From: Paracoccus alkenifer
GTDB lineage: Bacteria; Pseudomonadota; Alphaproteobacteria; Rhodobacterales; Rhodobacteraceae
Reading direction: 5' to 3'
DNA length: 64,000 nucleotides
Assembly (NCBI RefSeq): GCF_900108405.1
Contig: NZ_FNXG01000003.1
Location: forward strand, 131,501 to 195,500
The stretch's first letter is position 1. Each line of letters starts with the position of its first letter. Positions 33,690-42,253 of this stretch are shown one piece after another. Made by a program: the position numbers and the translations under genes. Under the pieces are notes generated by a model. That model saw nothing but the letters and a program-made list of their open reading frames with translations. It was not told the DNA's origin and searched no databases.

Positions 33690-34049
33690 TCAGCCGACCA
33701 GCGCCTGATAGGCGGCATCGTCCAGAAAACCGTCCAGCGTCACGCCCTCGGCCGGCTTGATGCGGAAAAACCAGGCCGCCAGCGCATCCTCGTTCACGTC
33801 GCCCGGAGCATCGGCCAGCGCCTCGTTCACCGCGGTGATCACCCCGGCAATCGGGGCCACAATGTCCGATGCGGCCTTGACCGATTCGATCACCACGATC
33901 TCTTCGCCGGCCTCGACCTCGCGCCCGACCTCGGGCAGCTCGATGAATACCACGTCGCCCAGCTGCTCGCTGGCATGGGGGGTGATGCCGACGACGATCT
34001 CGTCGCCATCCGCGCGCAGCCATTCGTGGTCTTCAGTGTATTTCAGCAT
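33690..34049 (-). CDS. gcvH: Glycine cleavage system H protein
   Basis: 119 residues. The lipoylation site is the Lys in [16 protein letters not shown] near residue 61. It carries the aminomethyl intermediate between GcvP, GcvT and the L protein. It begins behind GAGGCGAGAC and follows gcvT after 18 bases. Confidence 0.97.
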   Translation of the reverse strand: MLKYTEDHEWLRADGDEIVVGITPHASEQLGDVVFIELPEVGREVEAGEEIVVIESVKAASDIVAPIAGVITAVNEALADAPGDVNEDALAAWFFRIKPAEGVTLDGFLDDAAYQALVG

Positions 34050-34067
34050 GTCTCGCCTCGGGTTGGA

Positions 34068-35168
34068 TCAGCGTTTGTAGGTGGTCTTGACAAAGGGCAT
34101 GGGCACGACGCGCAGCTGTTGCCGCTTGCCGCGCAGCTCGGCATAAAGCGTGGCGCCATCGGCAATTTCACAGGGCAGCGTCGCCATCGCGACCGGCCCC
34201 CCGACCGAGGGACCAAAGCCCCCCGAGGTGACATGGCCCAGCGGCTCGCCGCCCTCGGCCTGGGCAAAAATCGCCACGCCCTCGCGGATCGGGGCGCGAC
34301 CCTCGGGCATCACCCCGCGGCGGGAACGCCCGGCCGCACCCAGTTCCGGCAGGATCACATCGGCGCCGGGGAACCCGCCCGCCCGCGCCCCGCCCGCGCG
34401 GCGAGCCTTGGGGATGGCAAAGCCGATCCCCGCCTGCGCCGGGGTCACATCCTCACCCATGTCGTTGCCGTAAAGCGGCAGCCCTGCCTCGAGCCGCAGC
34501 GAATCGCGCGCGCCCAGCCCCACGGGCGCCACCTCGTCCAGCGCCAGCAGGGCACGGGCGAAATCGGCGGCGCGATCCTCGCGCAGGCTGATCTCGAACC
34601 CGTCCTCGCCGGTATAGCCCGAGCGGCTGACCCACAGCCGCGCCCCGTCCCATTCCAGATCCGCCACATCCATGAAACGCATCTCGGCCACCCCACCCAC
34701 CAGCGAGGCCAGCGCCGATTCCGCCGCCGGCCCCTGCAAGGCCAGCAGCGCGCGGTCGCCAACCACCTCGGGGTGCAGCCCGTGGGCGGCCAGATGCGCG
34801 ATGTCCTTGTCGGCGCAGGCTGCGTTCACCACCAGCAACAGGTGGTCGCCCTTGTTGGCGATCATCAGGTCGTCGATGATCCCGCCGCGCTCGTTGGTGA
34901 ACAGCCCGTAACGCTGCCGGCCGGGGGCGAGACCCGCAATATCGGCGGGCACCAGCCGCTCCAGCGCATCGACAACACCGGGGCCGCGCAGGATCAGCTG
35001 GCCCATGTGGCTGACGTCGAACAGCCCGGCGGCGGCGCGGGTGTGCTGGTGCTCGCCCAGCACGCCCAGCGGATACTGCACCGGCATTTCCCAGCCGGCA
35101 TAGGGCACCATGCGGGCGCCCAGTTCGATATGCAGGTCGTAAAGCGGCGTCCGGCGCAGCTCGGTCAT
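34068..35168 (-). CDS. gcvT: Aminomethyltransferase, glycine cleavage T protein
   Basis: 366 residues with GCV_T family pieces: ELGARMVPYAGWEMPVQYPLG at the start, LFDVSHMGQLILRGPGV, GLFTNERGGIIDDLMIAN, SRSGYTGEDGFEISL and LRLEAGLPLYGNDMGEDVTPAQAGIGFA. It transfers the methylene group to tetrahydrofolate, releasing ammonia. It is the first gene of gcvTHP, 52 bases after the glycine riboswitch, with AAGGGGGAT before the ATG. Confidence 0.97.
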   Translation of the reverse strand: MTELRRTPLYDLHIELGARMVPYAGWEMPVQYPLGVLGEHQHTRAAAGLFDVSHMGQLILRGPGVVDALERLVPADIAGLAPGRQRYGLFTNERGGIIDDLMIANKGDHLLLVVNAACADKDIAHLAAHGLHPEVVGDRALLALQGPAAESALASLVGGVAEMRFMDVADLEWDGARLWVSRSGYTGEDGFEISLREDRAADFARALLALDEVAPVGLGARDSLRLEAGLPLYGNDMGEDVTPAQAGIGFAIPKARRAGGARAGGFPGADVILPELGAAGRSRRGVMPEGRAPIREGVAIFAQAEGGEPLGHVTSGGFGPSVGGPVAMATLPCEIADGATLYAELRGKRQQLRVVPMPFVKTTYKR

Positions 35169-35220
35169 GGCATCCCCCTTGGCGGCCAGCGGCCGCGTGT
35201 CGATGCCCCCTCTGTCCCTG

Positions 35221-35381
35221 CCCCGGTCAAGGACCGCGGGGCGCCTGAGATCGTTATCCCTTCGGCGGGCCGGACGGCCGCTCTTCAGAGTTTTATGCGG
35301 AAACGGTCTTTTTGCCTGAGAGTTTACCGGGGCGGTTGCTCCTTCGGCCCTGGCCTGCGCCAGCGTCTCCCGATTTCCACG
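35221..35381 (-). promoter_or_regulatory. Tandem glycine riboswitch upstream of gcvT
   Basis: On the minus strand, aptamer 1 (about 35381 to 35297) has GGGAGACGCTGGCG, then CCGAAGGAGCAACCGCC, then AAACTCTCAGGCAAAAAGACCGT, a close match to the glycine aptamer consensus. Aptamer 2 (about 35296 to 35221) has AACTCTGAAGAGCGGCC, CGCCGAAGGGATAAC and ATCTCAGGCGCC. Both are in order ahead of gcvT. Such riboswitches usually turn the glycine cleavage operon on when glycine is high. Confidence 0.93.
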
Positions 35382-35465
35382 ACTTTGGTATCAGTCGAAC
35401 TGCCGCTGTGGCAAGGTTTTTTTAGGCGCCCCGCCGCACGCCGGCCCCGCGGCGCGCCACCGCCA

Positions 35466-35490
35466 AGGGGCTTCTTTCTGGCCCAAATAC
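35466..35490 (-). repeat. Copy 5 of the dispersed repeat
   Basis: Read on the minus strand it is GGGTATTTGGGCCAGAAAGA followed by AGCCCC, nearly identical to copy 1 at 7603. It lies between the riboswitch and the L,D-transpeptidase stop. Confidence 0.6.
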
Positions 35491-35542
35491 CCGATTCGGG
35501 GCGCCAAAGGGGACTGCCGCGCCGCAGCCCCCGGCCGGGCGC

Positions 35543-36061
35543 TTACGGATAGATCACGATCGGAACCCCGACCCGCACCATGGAAAAGATCTCTTCCATC
35601 TCGTTGTCGTTCACGGCGATGCAGCCGGCGGTCCAGTCGCGCGCCTTTTGCTGGCGCCCCCATGGGCCGCGGCCGTGGATCATGATGTCCCCGCCCGGCG
35701 GCTGGCCCAGCAGCATGGCGCGGTCGCGGTCGTCCTGTTGCGGATAGGACACGCCCAGCGACAGGTGATACAGGCTGTTGGGGTTCTGGCGGTCGATGTA
35801 ATACACGCCCTCGGGGGTGCGGCCGTCGCCCTCGAACTGCTTGTGGCCGACCGGCTGGAACCCCAGCCCGACGTCGTATTCCTTGATCGCCTTGCTGCCG
35901 CTCAGCAGATACATCTTCCGCTCGCCCTTCTTGACCATGATCTGCGTCACGGGCGGTCCGTCATAGCTGCGGAATTTGCCTTGTTGTTGCGGCTTGGACG
36001 AGCAGGCGGCAAGGCCGCCAAGCGCCGCCAGCGCAATGAAACTGCGTCGTGTGGTTTTCAT
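35543..36061 (-). CDS. L,D-transpeptidase family protein (YkuD domain), exported
   Basis: 172 residues. The N-terminus KTTRRSFIALAALGGLAAC combines a twin-arginine-like pair with a lipobox (LAAC), so it is exported and may be lipid-anchored. The YkuD domain covers about residues 40-172, with MYLLSGSKAIKEYDVGLG early and the catalytic IMIHGRG...GCIAVND motif (His near 129, Cys near 148). It would form 3-3 peptidoglycan cross-links or attach proteins to the wall. Single gene. Confidence 0.92.
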   Translation of the reverse strand: MKTTRRSFIALAALGGLAACSSKPQQQGKFRSYDGPPVTQIMVKKGERKMYLLSGSKAIKEYDVGLGFQPVGHKQFEGDGRTPEGVYYIDRQNPNSLYHLSLGVSYPQQDDRDRAMLLGQPPGGDIMIHGRGPWGRQQKARDWTAGCIAVNDNEMEEIFSMVRVGVPIVIYP

Positions 36062-36152
36062 CACTGCCCCAGATTCGCTTTGTGCGAGTTATTGGTTCAG
36101 TGAATACCACGGCCGGCGATTTTCCGCCAACGACAACTCGTCGCAATTTTCA

Positions 36153-37388
36153 CTATCCTGACGGCTGCTGTCGCGAGAATGACGCAGTCAGTTCCACATG
36201 CGGCGACCAGCGGAACTGGTCCACCACCCCCACCGGGCCCATCGCATAGCCGCCCCCGATCAGCCGCCGCGCGTCGCGGGCAAAGGTGACCGGATCGCAG
36301 CTGACCCAGGCGACCAGCGGCACCGAGGATTCGGCCAGCGCCGCCGCCTGCGCCGCCGCCCCTGTCCGCGGCGGGTCGATCACCACCGCGTCGAACCGGG
36401 CCAGCTCGTCGGGCAGCAATGGGCGGCGGGCAAGATCCCGGGTCTCGGTCGTCACCCGGCGCAGCCCCTGCGCCCCACGCCAGCCCGCATCCAGCGCGGC
36501 CAGCGGCGCGGGCAGCCCCTCGACCGCATGGACCTCGGCCCGCTCGGCCAGCGGCAGGGTGAACGTGCCCGCCCCGGCAAACAGATCGGCGATTCGCGCC
36601 GCATTGCCGACGATGGCGCGGACCGCGGTCAGCAGCGCGGTCTCGCCCTCGGCGGTCGCTTGCAGGAACCCGCCGGGCGGCAGCACAACCCGCGCGGCGC
36701 CGAATTGCAGCTCGGGCGGGCGCAGCAGCAGCGGCTCATCGCCCCAGACCAGCCGCGCCCAACCGGCGTCGCGCGCCAGCCCCGCCAGCTGCGCAAGCAG
36801 CCCCGCATCCATCGGTTTGCCGCCGCGAACCGCCACGTCCAGCCCGGCGAGCGTCTCGGTCACCGTCAGCGCCAGCTCGGCCGAGCGCGAGCCGCCCATC
36901 ACCACCAGCCGCCGCAGATCCGGCAACGCCGCCACAATCGCCGGGCGCAGCACCATGCAGTCGGCCAGATCAACCACCACATCCGAGAAACGCCGGTGAA
37001 ACCCCAGCAACGCGCCCTTTTTCGTGCGTCGCCCCGACAGCACGGCCCGCCGGCGCGAGCGCGGGGGCGAGACATGGGCCAGCACGACCGGCGCCGCGAT
37101 CCCCTGCGCCGCCAGCGCCGATTCGACGACACCAACCTTCCATCCGGCCACGAATTCATCGCGGCCGTGCATCAACGAACAGCCGCCGCAGGCACGGTAA
37201 TGCGGACAAGGCGCCGCCACCCGGTCCACCGAGGGCATCACGATCCGCGGCGCGGCGATGCGGCCGCCCTCGGGCTCGCCCTCGATTTCTTCGCCGGGCA
37301 GGGTCAGCGGCGCCAGCGCCCGCGCATCCCCCGCAACCGCCACCCCGTCGCCGCGCCTGCCCAGCCGCTCGATACGCCAGCGGGTCAT
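36153..37388 (-). CDS. TrmA/RlmD-type rRNA/tRNA (uracil-5-)-methyltransferase
   Basis: 411 residues from the ATG at 37388. An N-terminal TRAM-like segment (RIERLGRRGDGVA) is followed by the iron-sulfur motif CPHYRACGGCSLMHG near residue 68. Further on come DLFAGAGTFTLPLA (SAM site), VVIDPPRTGAAAQ, and the nucleophile Cys in AWVSCDPVTFARDARRL. It methylates a uridine C5 in 23S rRNA or tRNA; which one cannot be told, and in alphaproteobacteria an RlmD/RumA-like role is likely. It overlaps the ABC exporter stop by four bases. Confidence 0.88.
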   Translation of the reverse strand: MTRWRIERLGRRGDGVAVAGDARALAPLTLPGEEIEGEPEGGRIAAPRIVMPSVDRVAAPCPHYRACGGCSLMHGRDEFVAGWKVGVVESALAAQGIAAPVVLAHVSPPRSRRRAVLSGRRTKKGALLGFHRRFSDVVVDLADCMVLRPAIVAALPDLRRLVVMGGSRSAELALTVTETLAGLDVAVRGGKPMDAGLLAQLAGLARDAGWARLVWGDEPLLLRPPELQFGAARVVLPPGGFLQATAEGETALLTAVRAIVGNAARIADLFAGAGTFTLPLAERAEVHAVEGLPAPLAALDAGWRGAQGLRRVTTETRDLARRPLLPDELARFDAVVIDPPRTGAAAQAAALAESSVPLVAWVSCDPVTFARDARRLIGGGYAMGPVGVVDQFRWSPHVELTASFSRQQPSG

Positions 37389-39277
37389 TCGGCGGCGCGA
37401 CCTTGCGCAGCGGCATGCGCCTGCGCCTCGACCAGGGCATCCTCGTCCGGCTCGGTGCCCAGAAAACCGCCCGACTGCCGGTTCCAATAGCGCGCGTAAA
37501 GCCCGCCAAGCGCCAGCAATTCCTCGTGCGAGCCCTGCTCGGCGATGCGGCCCTCGTCCATCACCACGATCCGGTCCATCTCGGCGATGGTGGACAGGCG
37601 GTGGGCAATGGCCAGCACGGTCTTGCCGCGCATCACGCGGGCCAGCGAATCCTGCACCTGCGCCTCGACCTCGCTGTCCAGCGCGCTGGTCGCCTCGTCC
37701 AGCACCAGGATCGGGGCGTCCTTGATAAAGGCGCGGGCCAGCGCGATGCGCTGGCGCTGCCCGCCCGACAGCTTGACCCCGCGTTCGCCCAGATGCGCGT
37801 CGTAACCCGTGCGCCCGGCCGAATCTCGCAACCGCAGGATGAAATCATGCGCCTCGGCCGCGCGGGCGGCGGCGATCATCTCGTCCTCGGTGGCCCCGGG
37901 GCGGCCATACAGGATGTTGTCGCGGGCCGAGCGGTTGAACATCGCGGTTTCCTGCGTGACCATGCCGATATTGCGGCGCAGGGATTCCTGCGTGACCGCG
38001 CGCACATCGGCGCCGTCCACCAGCACCGCGCCACGTTCCACGTCATGCAGCCGCAACAGCAACGACACCAGCGTCGATTTCCCCGCCCCCGAGGCACCGA
38101 CGATGCCGATCCGCTCGCCCGGGACGACATGCAGCGACAGATCCTCGATCCCGCCAGAGCCGCGGCCATAGGCAAAACCGACGCGATCATAGACCACATC
38201 CCCGCGCAGCCGGCCCACGTCCACCGCGTCGGGCGCATCGACCAGCGTATGCGGAGGGGAAAGCGTCTGCATCCCGTCCTCGACCTCGCCGATGGACCCC
38301 CAGATCCCCATCAGCGCCATGCTGACCCAGCCGGTCATCTGCGCCAGCCGCATCGAGATCGCGCCGGCGGCGGCCACATCGCCCGGCGTGGCCGAGCCGT
38401 GGCGCCACATCATCACCGTGCCGCCGACCAGCAGCACCGGCAGGAACCCCGCGACCATGGTCAGCGACAGGCGGAACCAGGTGTTCAGCCGGCCAAAGTC
38501 GATGGCGCGGTCGCGAAACGTCTCCATCGCGCCCAGCGCCACCTGATCCTCGTAATCGGCGCTGGCGAACAGCTTGACGGTCTTGATGTTGGTGATGGTG
38601 TCGACGACCTGCCCGGTAATCATCGCCCGCGCACTGGCCCGCCCCTTGGACTGCGCCCGCACACGCGGCAGGAAAAACCGGATCAGCGCCAGATAGGCCG
38701 CCAGCCACACCAGCAGCAGCACCGCCCCCCATGCGCCCACCGACAGCAGATAGATGGCCGAGCCCAGCACCGCGGACAGCGCGAATGTGGCGGTATTGAC
38801 CATCTCGCTGGCCACGTCGGTGACGGCGCGGGCGGTCTGCATCTGCTTTTGCGCGATGCGCCCGGCGAAATCCTCGTCAAAGAAGGACACCGAATGTCCC
38901 ATCGTCCAGCGATGCAGCCGCGACAGCACCAGCGGCAGCACATTCGGCCCGATGATCACGTTCGAGGTGGCGGCGGAAAAACCCATGATCGCCGGGCGCA
39001 GGATCAGAAAGAACCCAGCGAATGCCGCCGCCAGCCACAGATGCGCGGTGGTCAGCACGCCGCCCGACTGCGCCACCGCATCGACCACCAGCCCCAGCAG
39101 CGTGGCCGAGGCGACCTCGGCCGCCCCCGACAGCGCCGAGGCCAGCGCCGCAACCCCCAGCCCGGGCCATGCCCCCGACAACGCCCAGCGGAAAAACGCC
39201 AGCAGCGTGCGGGGCGGAGGGCCGTCTGCGGGGCGAAACGCGTCGATCAGCCGCTCGAACGTGGCATGAAATTTCAT
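37385..39277 (-). CDS. ABC exporter, fused membrane and ATP-binding domains
   Basis: 630 residues from the ATG at 39277. Six membrane segments fill about residues 30-340. The ATPase domain has Walker A GASGAGKST near 415, the signature LSGGQRQRIALARAF near 515, Walker B PILVLDEATSALD and the switch His in LAIAHRLST. This is a lipid A/multidrug (MsbA/MdlB-type) half-transporter acting as a homodimer. The substrate is unknown. It overlaps cca (ATGA) and the methyltransferase, inside a coupled minus-strand chain. Confidence 0.92.
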   Translation of the reverse strand: MKFHATFERLIDAFRPADGPPPRTLLAFFRWALSGAWPGLGVAALASALSGAAEVASATLLGLVVDAVAQSGGVLTTAHLWLAAAFAGFFLILRPAIMGFSAATSNVIIGPNVLPLVLSRLHRWTMGHSVSFFDEDFAGRIAQKQMQTARAVTDVASEMVNTATFALSAVLGSAIYLLSVGAWGAVLLLVWLAAYLALIRFFLPRVRAQSKGRASARAMITGQVVDTITNIKTVKLFASADYEDQVALGAMETFRDRAIDFGRLNTWFRLSLTMVAGFLPVLLVGGTVMMWRHGSATPGDVAAAGAISMRLAQMTGWVSMALMGIWGSIGEVEDGMQTLSPPHTLVDAPDAVDVGRLRGDVVYDRVGFAYGRGSGGIEDLSLHVVPGERIGIVGASGAGKSTLVSLLLRLHDVERGAVLVDGADVRAVTQESLRRNIGMVTQETAMFNRSARDNILYGRPGATEDEMIAAARAAEAHDFILRLRDSAGRTGYDAHLGERGVKLSGGQRQRIALARAFIKDAPILVLDEATSALDSEVEAQVQDSLARVMRGKTVLAIAHRLSTIAEMDRIVVMDEGRIAEQGSHEELLALGGLYARYWNRQSGGFLGTEPDEDALVEAQAHAAAQGRAAE

Positions 39278-40485
39278 TCCGCCCCTCCGGTTTCCGCATC
39301 GGCCGCGTGCAAGGCCAGCTTGACCAGCGCCGGCCCCGGCAGCCGGAAACCCGATGCGATCCACGCCGCCTCGGCGGCCTTCAGCCCGCGCCCCAGCGCA
39401 GGCCCGGCCGCCCGGCCCGCCAGATCGCCGGCCCGCAGCGGAAGAACCTGCCCCGCGGCGAAACGGATCCGCCCAAACCAACCCTCGGACAAGCCCTCAC
39501 CGCGCGAGGCCCGCAGCAGCGCCAGCTGCACCGCCCGCGCCTCGCCCAGCCGATAGGCCGCCTCGTCCAGCGGCAAGCCCGAACGCAATTCATCCTGCAC
39601 CCGCGCCTCGGCCCGCGACAGCCGCAAGGCGCCGGCAGCATCGTCGGCCCCCAGCGCCGCCAGCCGCAGCTGCCAGTCCTTCTTCATCACGAAAATATCC
39701 TCGGGGGTCCGGGGGCAGACAGCCCCCGGTGCGGCAGTGCCGCCCTGCACCGCCTCCAGCGCAGCCAGCCGCGCGGCATCCGCCCCGGGCAACACCTGCG
39801 CCAGCACCTCCGCCGCCTGCATCAGTTCCACCGCCTCGACCGGATCCGGCGCCGACAGCAGCTTGTGCATCTCGGCCCCGATCCGCTCGCGCGAAATCCG
39901 CGAAAGCCCGCCCGCGTGGCGGGCGCAGGCGGCCAGCGCCGCGGGGTCGGCGGCGCCCTTGCGGCCATACCAGGCGTGAAAGCGGAAAAACCGCAGGATA
40001 CGCAGGTAATCCTCGGCGATGCGCTGGTCGGGGTCGCCGACGAAACGCAGCCGGCGCGCGGCCAGATCGACCAGCCCGCCCACCGGGTCGATCACCTCGC
40101 CCTCGGCGTCGGCATAAAGCGCGTTGATGGTGAAATCACGGCGCGAGGCGTCGTCCTCAAGCCGGTCCGAAAACGCCACCTCGGCCCGGCGGCCGTCGGT
40201 CGCCACGTCGCGGCGAAAACTGGTGACCTCGAAGCCGCGACCGCCTGCCACCACCGTGACCGTGCCGTGGTCGATGCCGGTCGGCACCGGCCTCAGCCCC
40301 GCCGCCGCCGCGCGTTCCATCACCACCTGGGGGCGGGCGTCGGTCGCGATGTCGATGTCGCTGACCGGCTGGCCCAGCAGCGCGTTGCGCACCGCGCCCC
40401 CCACGATCAGCGCGCGCGAGGGCGCCAGCGCCGCCAGCACAAGCTGCAACGTCGCGTCGCCGGTGATTGACGCGGGCAGCCTCAT
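39274..40485 (-). CDS. cca: CCA tRNA nucleotidyltransferase / poly(A) polymerase family
   Basis: 403 residues from the ATG at 40485. The nucleotidyltransferase core shows VGGAVRNALLGQPVSDIDIATD near residue 26, then RRDFTINALYAD and the RIAEDYLRILRFFRFHAWYG region. A long helical C-terminus follows. It adds or repairs the 3' CCA of tRNAs. Residues about 250-270 are encoded by a copy of the dispersed AAATATCC repeat (39678-39720), inserted in frame. The start overlaps the NUDIX stop and its stop overlaps the ABC gene start. Confidence 0.93.
   Translation of the reverse strand: MRLPASITGDATLQLVLAALAPSRALIVGGAVRNALLGQPVSDIDIATDARPQVVMERAAAAGLRPVPTGIDHGTVTVVAGGRGFEVTSFRRDVATDGRRAEVAFSDRLEDDASRRDFTINALYADAEGEVIDPVGGLVDLAARRLRFVGDPDQRIAEDYLRILRFFRFHAWYGRKGAADPAALAACARHAGGLSRISRERIGAEMHKLLSAPDPVEAVELMQAAEVLAQVLPGADAARLAALEAVQGGTAAPGAVCPRTPEDIFVMKKDWQLRLAALGADDAAGALRLSRAEARVQDELRSGLPLDEAAYRLGEARAVQLALLRASRGEGLSEGWFGRIRFAAGQVLPLRAGDLAGRAAGPALGRGLKAAEAAWIASGFRLPGPALVKLALHAADAETGGAE
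39678..39720 (-). repeat. Copy 6 of the dispersed repeat, inside cca
   Basis: CTTCTTCATCACGAAAATAT then CCTCGGGGGTCCGGGGG. It matches copy 7 at 48598 almost base for base (TTCTTCATCA, GAAAATATCC, TCCGGGG). The trailing GGGGGCAGACAGCCCCC forms a hairpin. It is read through in frame as part of the CCA enzyme. Confidence 0.6.
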
Positions 40486-41108
40486 GTCGCCATCCGGCGG
40501 GCCAGCGCCAGCAGCACCCGCGCCGTCGCGCCCCAGATGTAATGCGGGCCATAGGCCGCGACGTGATAGGACCGCCAGTCGCCGCGCCACTGCCGCCGTT
40601 CCAGCCGATAGCGTCCGGGGTCGGCGACATGGGCAAAGGGGACGGTGAACACCTCGTCCACCTCGCCCGCCTCGGGGACGGGGGTAAAGGGGCCGCGGAT
40701 CATCGCCAGCACCGGGAACATGGCGAAGCCGGTGACGGTGCGGTGGGGGGACAGCACGCCCAGAACCTCGACCTGCGCGGGGTCCAGCCCGACCTCTTCA
40801 TGCGCCTCGCGCAAGGCCGCGGCGACCACATCGGCGTCGCCGGGGTCGACCTTGCCGCCGGGCAGCGCGATCTGGCCGGGGTGGTGGCGCAACCCGCTGG
40901 CGCGCTTGGTCAGCACCAGCCGCCCGTCAGCATGGAACGCCGCCAGCACCCCCGCCGGCCGTTCGCCCAGCCCTTGGGGCATCGGCCAGTTCTGGTCGAA
41001 ATCCGAGGTCGGCCCCACCGCGGACGAGGCCGCCGCGGACAGCGCCGCCCTCAGCCTGTCGCGAATCGCGGGCGCCGGGGCGTGGGTGGGGTCGGGGGGC
41101 GGGCGCAT
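40482..41108 (-). CDS. NUDIX hydrolase, CoA pyrophosphatase type
   Basis: 208 residues from the ATG at 41108. LTKRASGLRHHPGQIALPGGKVDPGDADVVAAALREAHEEVGL combines the UPF0035 motif (LRHHPGQI) with the NUDIX box, the signature of NudL/CoA pyrophosphatases. It would split coenzyme A or oxidised CoA into phosphopantetheine and ADP. Overlaps hslO upstream and cca downstream by four bases each. Confidence 0.9.
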   Translation of the reverse strand: MRPPPDPTHAPAPAIRDRLRAALSAAASSAVGPTSDFDQNWPMPQGLGERPAGVLAAFHADGRLVLTKRASGLRHHPGQIALPGGKVDPGDADVVAAALREAHEEVGLDPAQVEVLGVLSPHRTVTGFAMFPVLAMIRGPFTPVPEAGEVDEVFTVPFAHVADPGRYRLERRQWRGDWRSYHVAAYGPHYIWGATARVLLALARRMAT

Positions 41109-42148
41109 CAACCCCGCCCCTCCTCCTGCATCTCGGGCAAGGGGTTGCCCTCGGGGTCCAGCGTCGCCTCGAATCCCAGCGATTCCGGGTCGAATTCGTA
41201 ATGCGCGCCGCAGAACTGGCAGTCGGCAGTGACGGCGCCGGCCTCGGTGGTCATATGGGCGATGTCCTTGGCCGAATAGATCGACAGCGTGCCGCGCACC
41301 CGGTCGGCGGAACAGGAACAGCCGAATTCGACCCGCTGCGGATCGAACACGCGCGGGGTTTCTTCGTGAAACAGCCGCACCAGCAGGTCGGTGGGCGCAA
41401 CCGAGGGGCCGATCAGCTCGATCGGCTCGACCGTGGACAGCAGGTGGTTGGCGCGGTTCCAGTCCTCGGATTCGGCGCCTTGCAGGATGTCGGCAGCCTC
41501 GATCAGCCCGCCCTCGCCCGAGCCGCCCTCGCCCGCGGCGGCGGGTTGTGCAGGCAGGGTCTGCAACATCACGCCGCCCGCGCGCCAGTGCGACGCGGCA
41601 TCCCCCGCCATCCGGCTTTGCCCGTAGGACAGGGTGAAGGTCGAAGGCAGCTGTTCGGACTGCGCGAAATAGGTCGCGGCGCAGGCGGATAGCGAGCCGC
41701 CGGCCAGCGGCGTGATCCCCTGATAGGGCAGGTTCCCCGCGCCCTGGTCGATCAGGATGGCGAAATACCCCTCGCCGATCTGCTCAAAGGGCGGGCGCCC
41801 GGACTGGTCGTCGTCCAGCCGCCCGGCGTCGAAACTGGCCCAGCCGCGGATGCGGGCAGGCTCGCCTTCGCCCGGGGGCGCGAAATAATCCGCGGCCAGC
41901 GTGCGGATCGCGCCATTGCCGCGCACCTGGATCGACAGTTTCCAGCGCAGCTTGATGGTGGGCCCGATCAGAGCGGCCAGCAGCGCGACCTCGGCCACCA
42001 GCGCCGCCACCTGCGGCGGATAATCGTGGCGCGTCAGGATATGGTCCAGCACGCCGTCAAGCCGGGCCACGCGGCCCCGCACCCCGGAACGGTCAAGCTG
42101 GAACGGCAGGACCGTATCGTCCCACGCGATCTGGTTGATGCTGGTCAT
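41108..42148 (-). CDS. hslO: Hsp33 redox-regulated chaperone
   Basis: 346 residues. The zinc-binding redox switch is at the C-terminus: GCSCSADRV (C-x-C) and ADCQFCGAHYEF (C-x-x-C). The N-terminal domain has LIGPTIKLRWKLSIQVRGNGAIRTLAADY. Oxidation releases zinc and activates the protein as a holdase for unfolding proteins. It starts the coupled chain with the CoA pyrophosphatase, cca, ABC and RNA methyltransferase genes. Confidence 0.96.
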   Translation of the reverse strand: MTSINQIAWDDTVLPFQLDRSGVRGRVARLDGVLDHILTRHDYPPQVAALVAEVALLAALIGPTIKLRWKLSIQVRGNGAIRTLAADYFAPPGEGEPARIRGWASFDAGRLDDDQSGRPPFEQIGEGYFAILIDQGAGNLPYQGITPLAGGSLSACAATYFAQSEQLPSTFTLSYGQSRMAGDAASHWRAGGVMLQTLPAQPAAAGEGGSGEGGLIEAADILQGAESEDWNRANHLLSTVEPIELIGPSVAPTDLLVRLFHEETPRVFDPQRVEFGCSCSADRVRGTLSIYSAKDIAHMTTEAGAVTADCQFCGAHYEFDPESLGFEATLDPEGNPLPEMQEEGRG

Positions 42149-42253
42149 TCTGGCCTTTCGGAAATCATGCGCGCCCCGACGGGCGCGGCGTCGCTGCCCA
42201 ATATAGGGGCATCGCCGCCGATCCCAAGGCGCAGAACGCCGCCCCGGCCGCGT

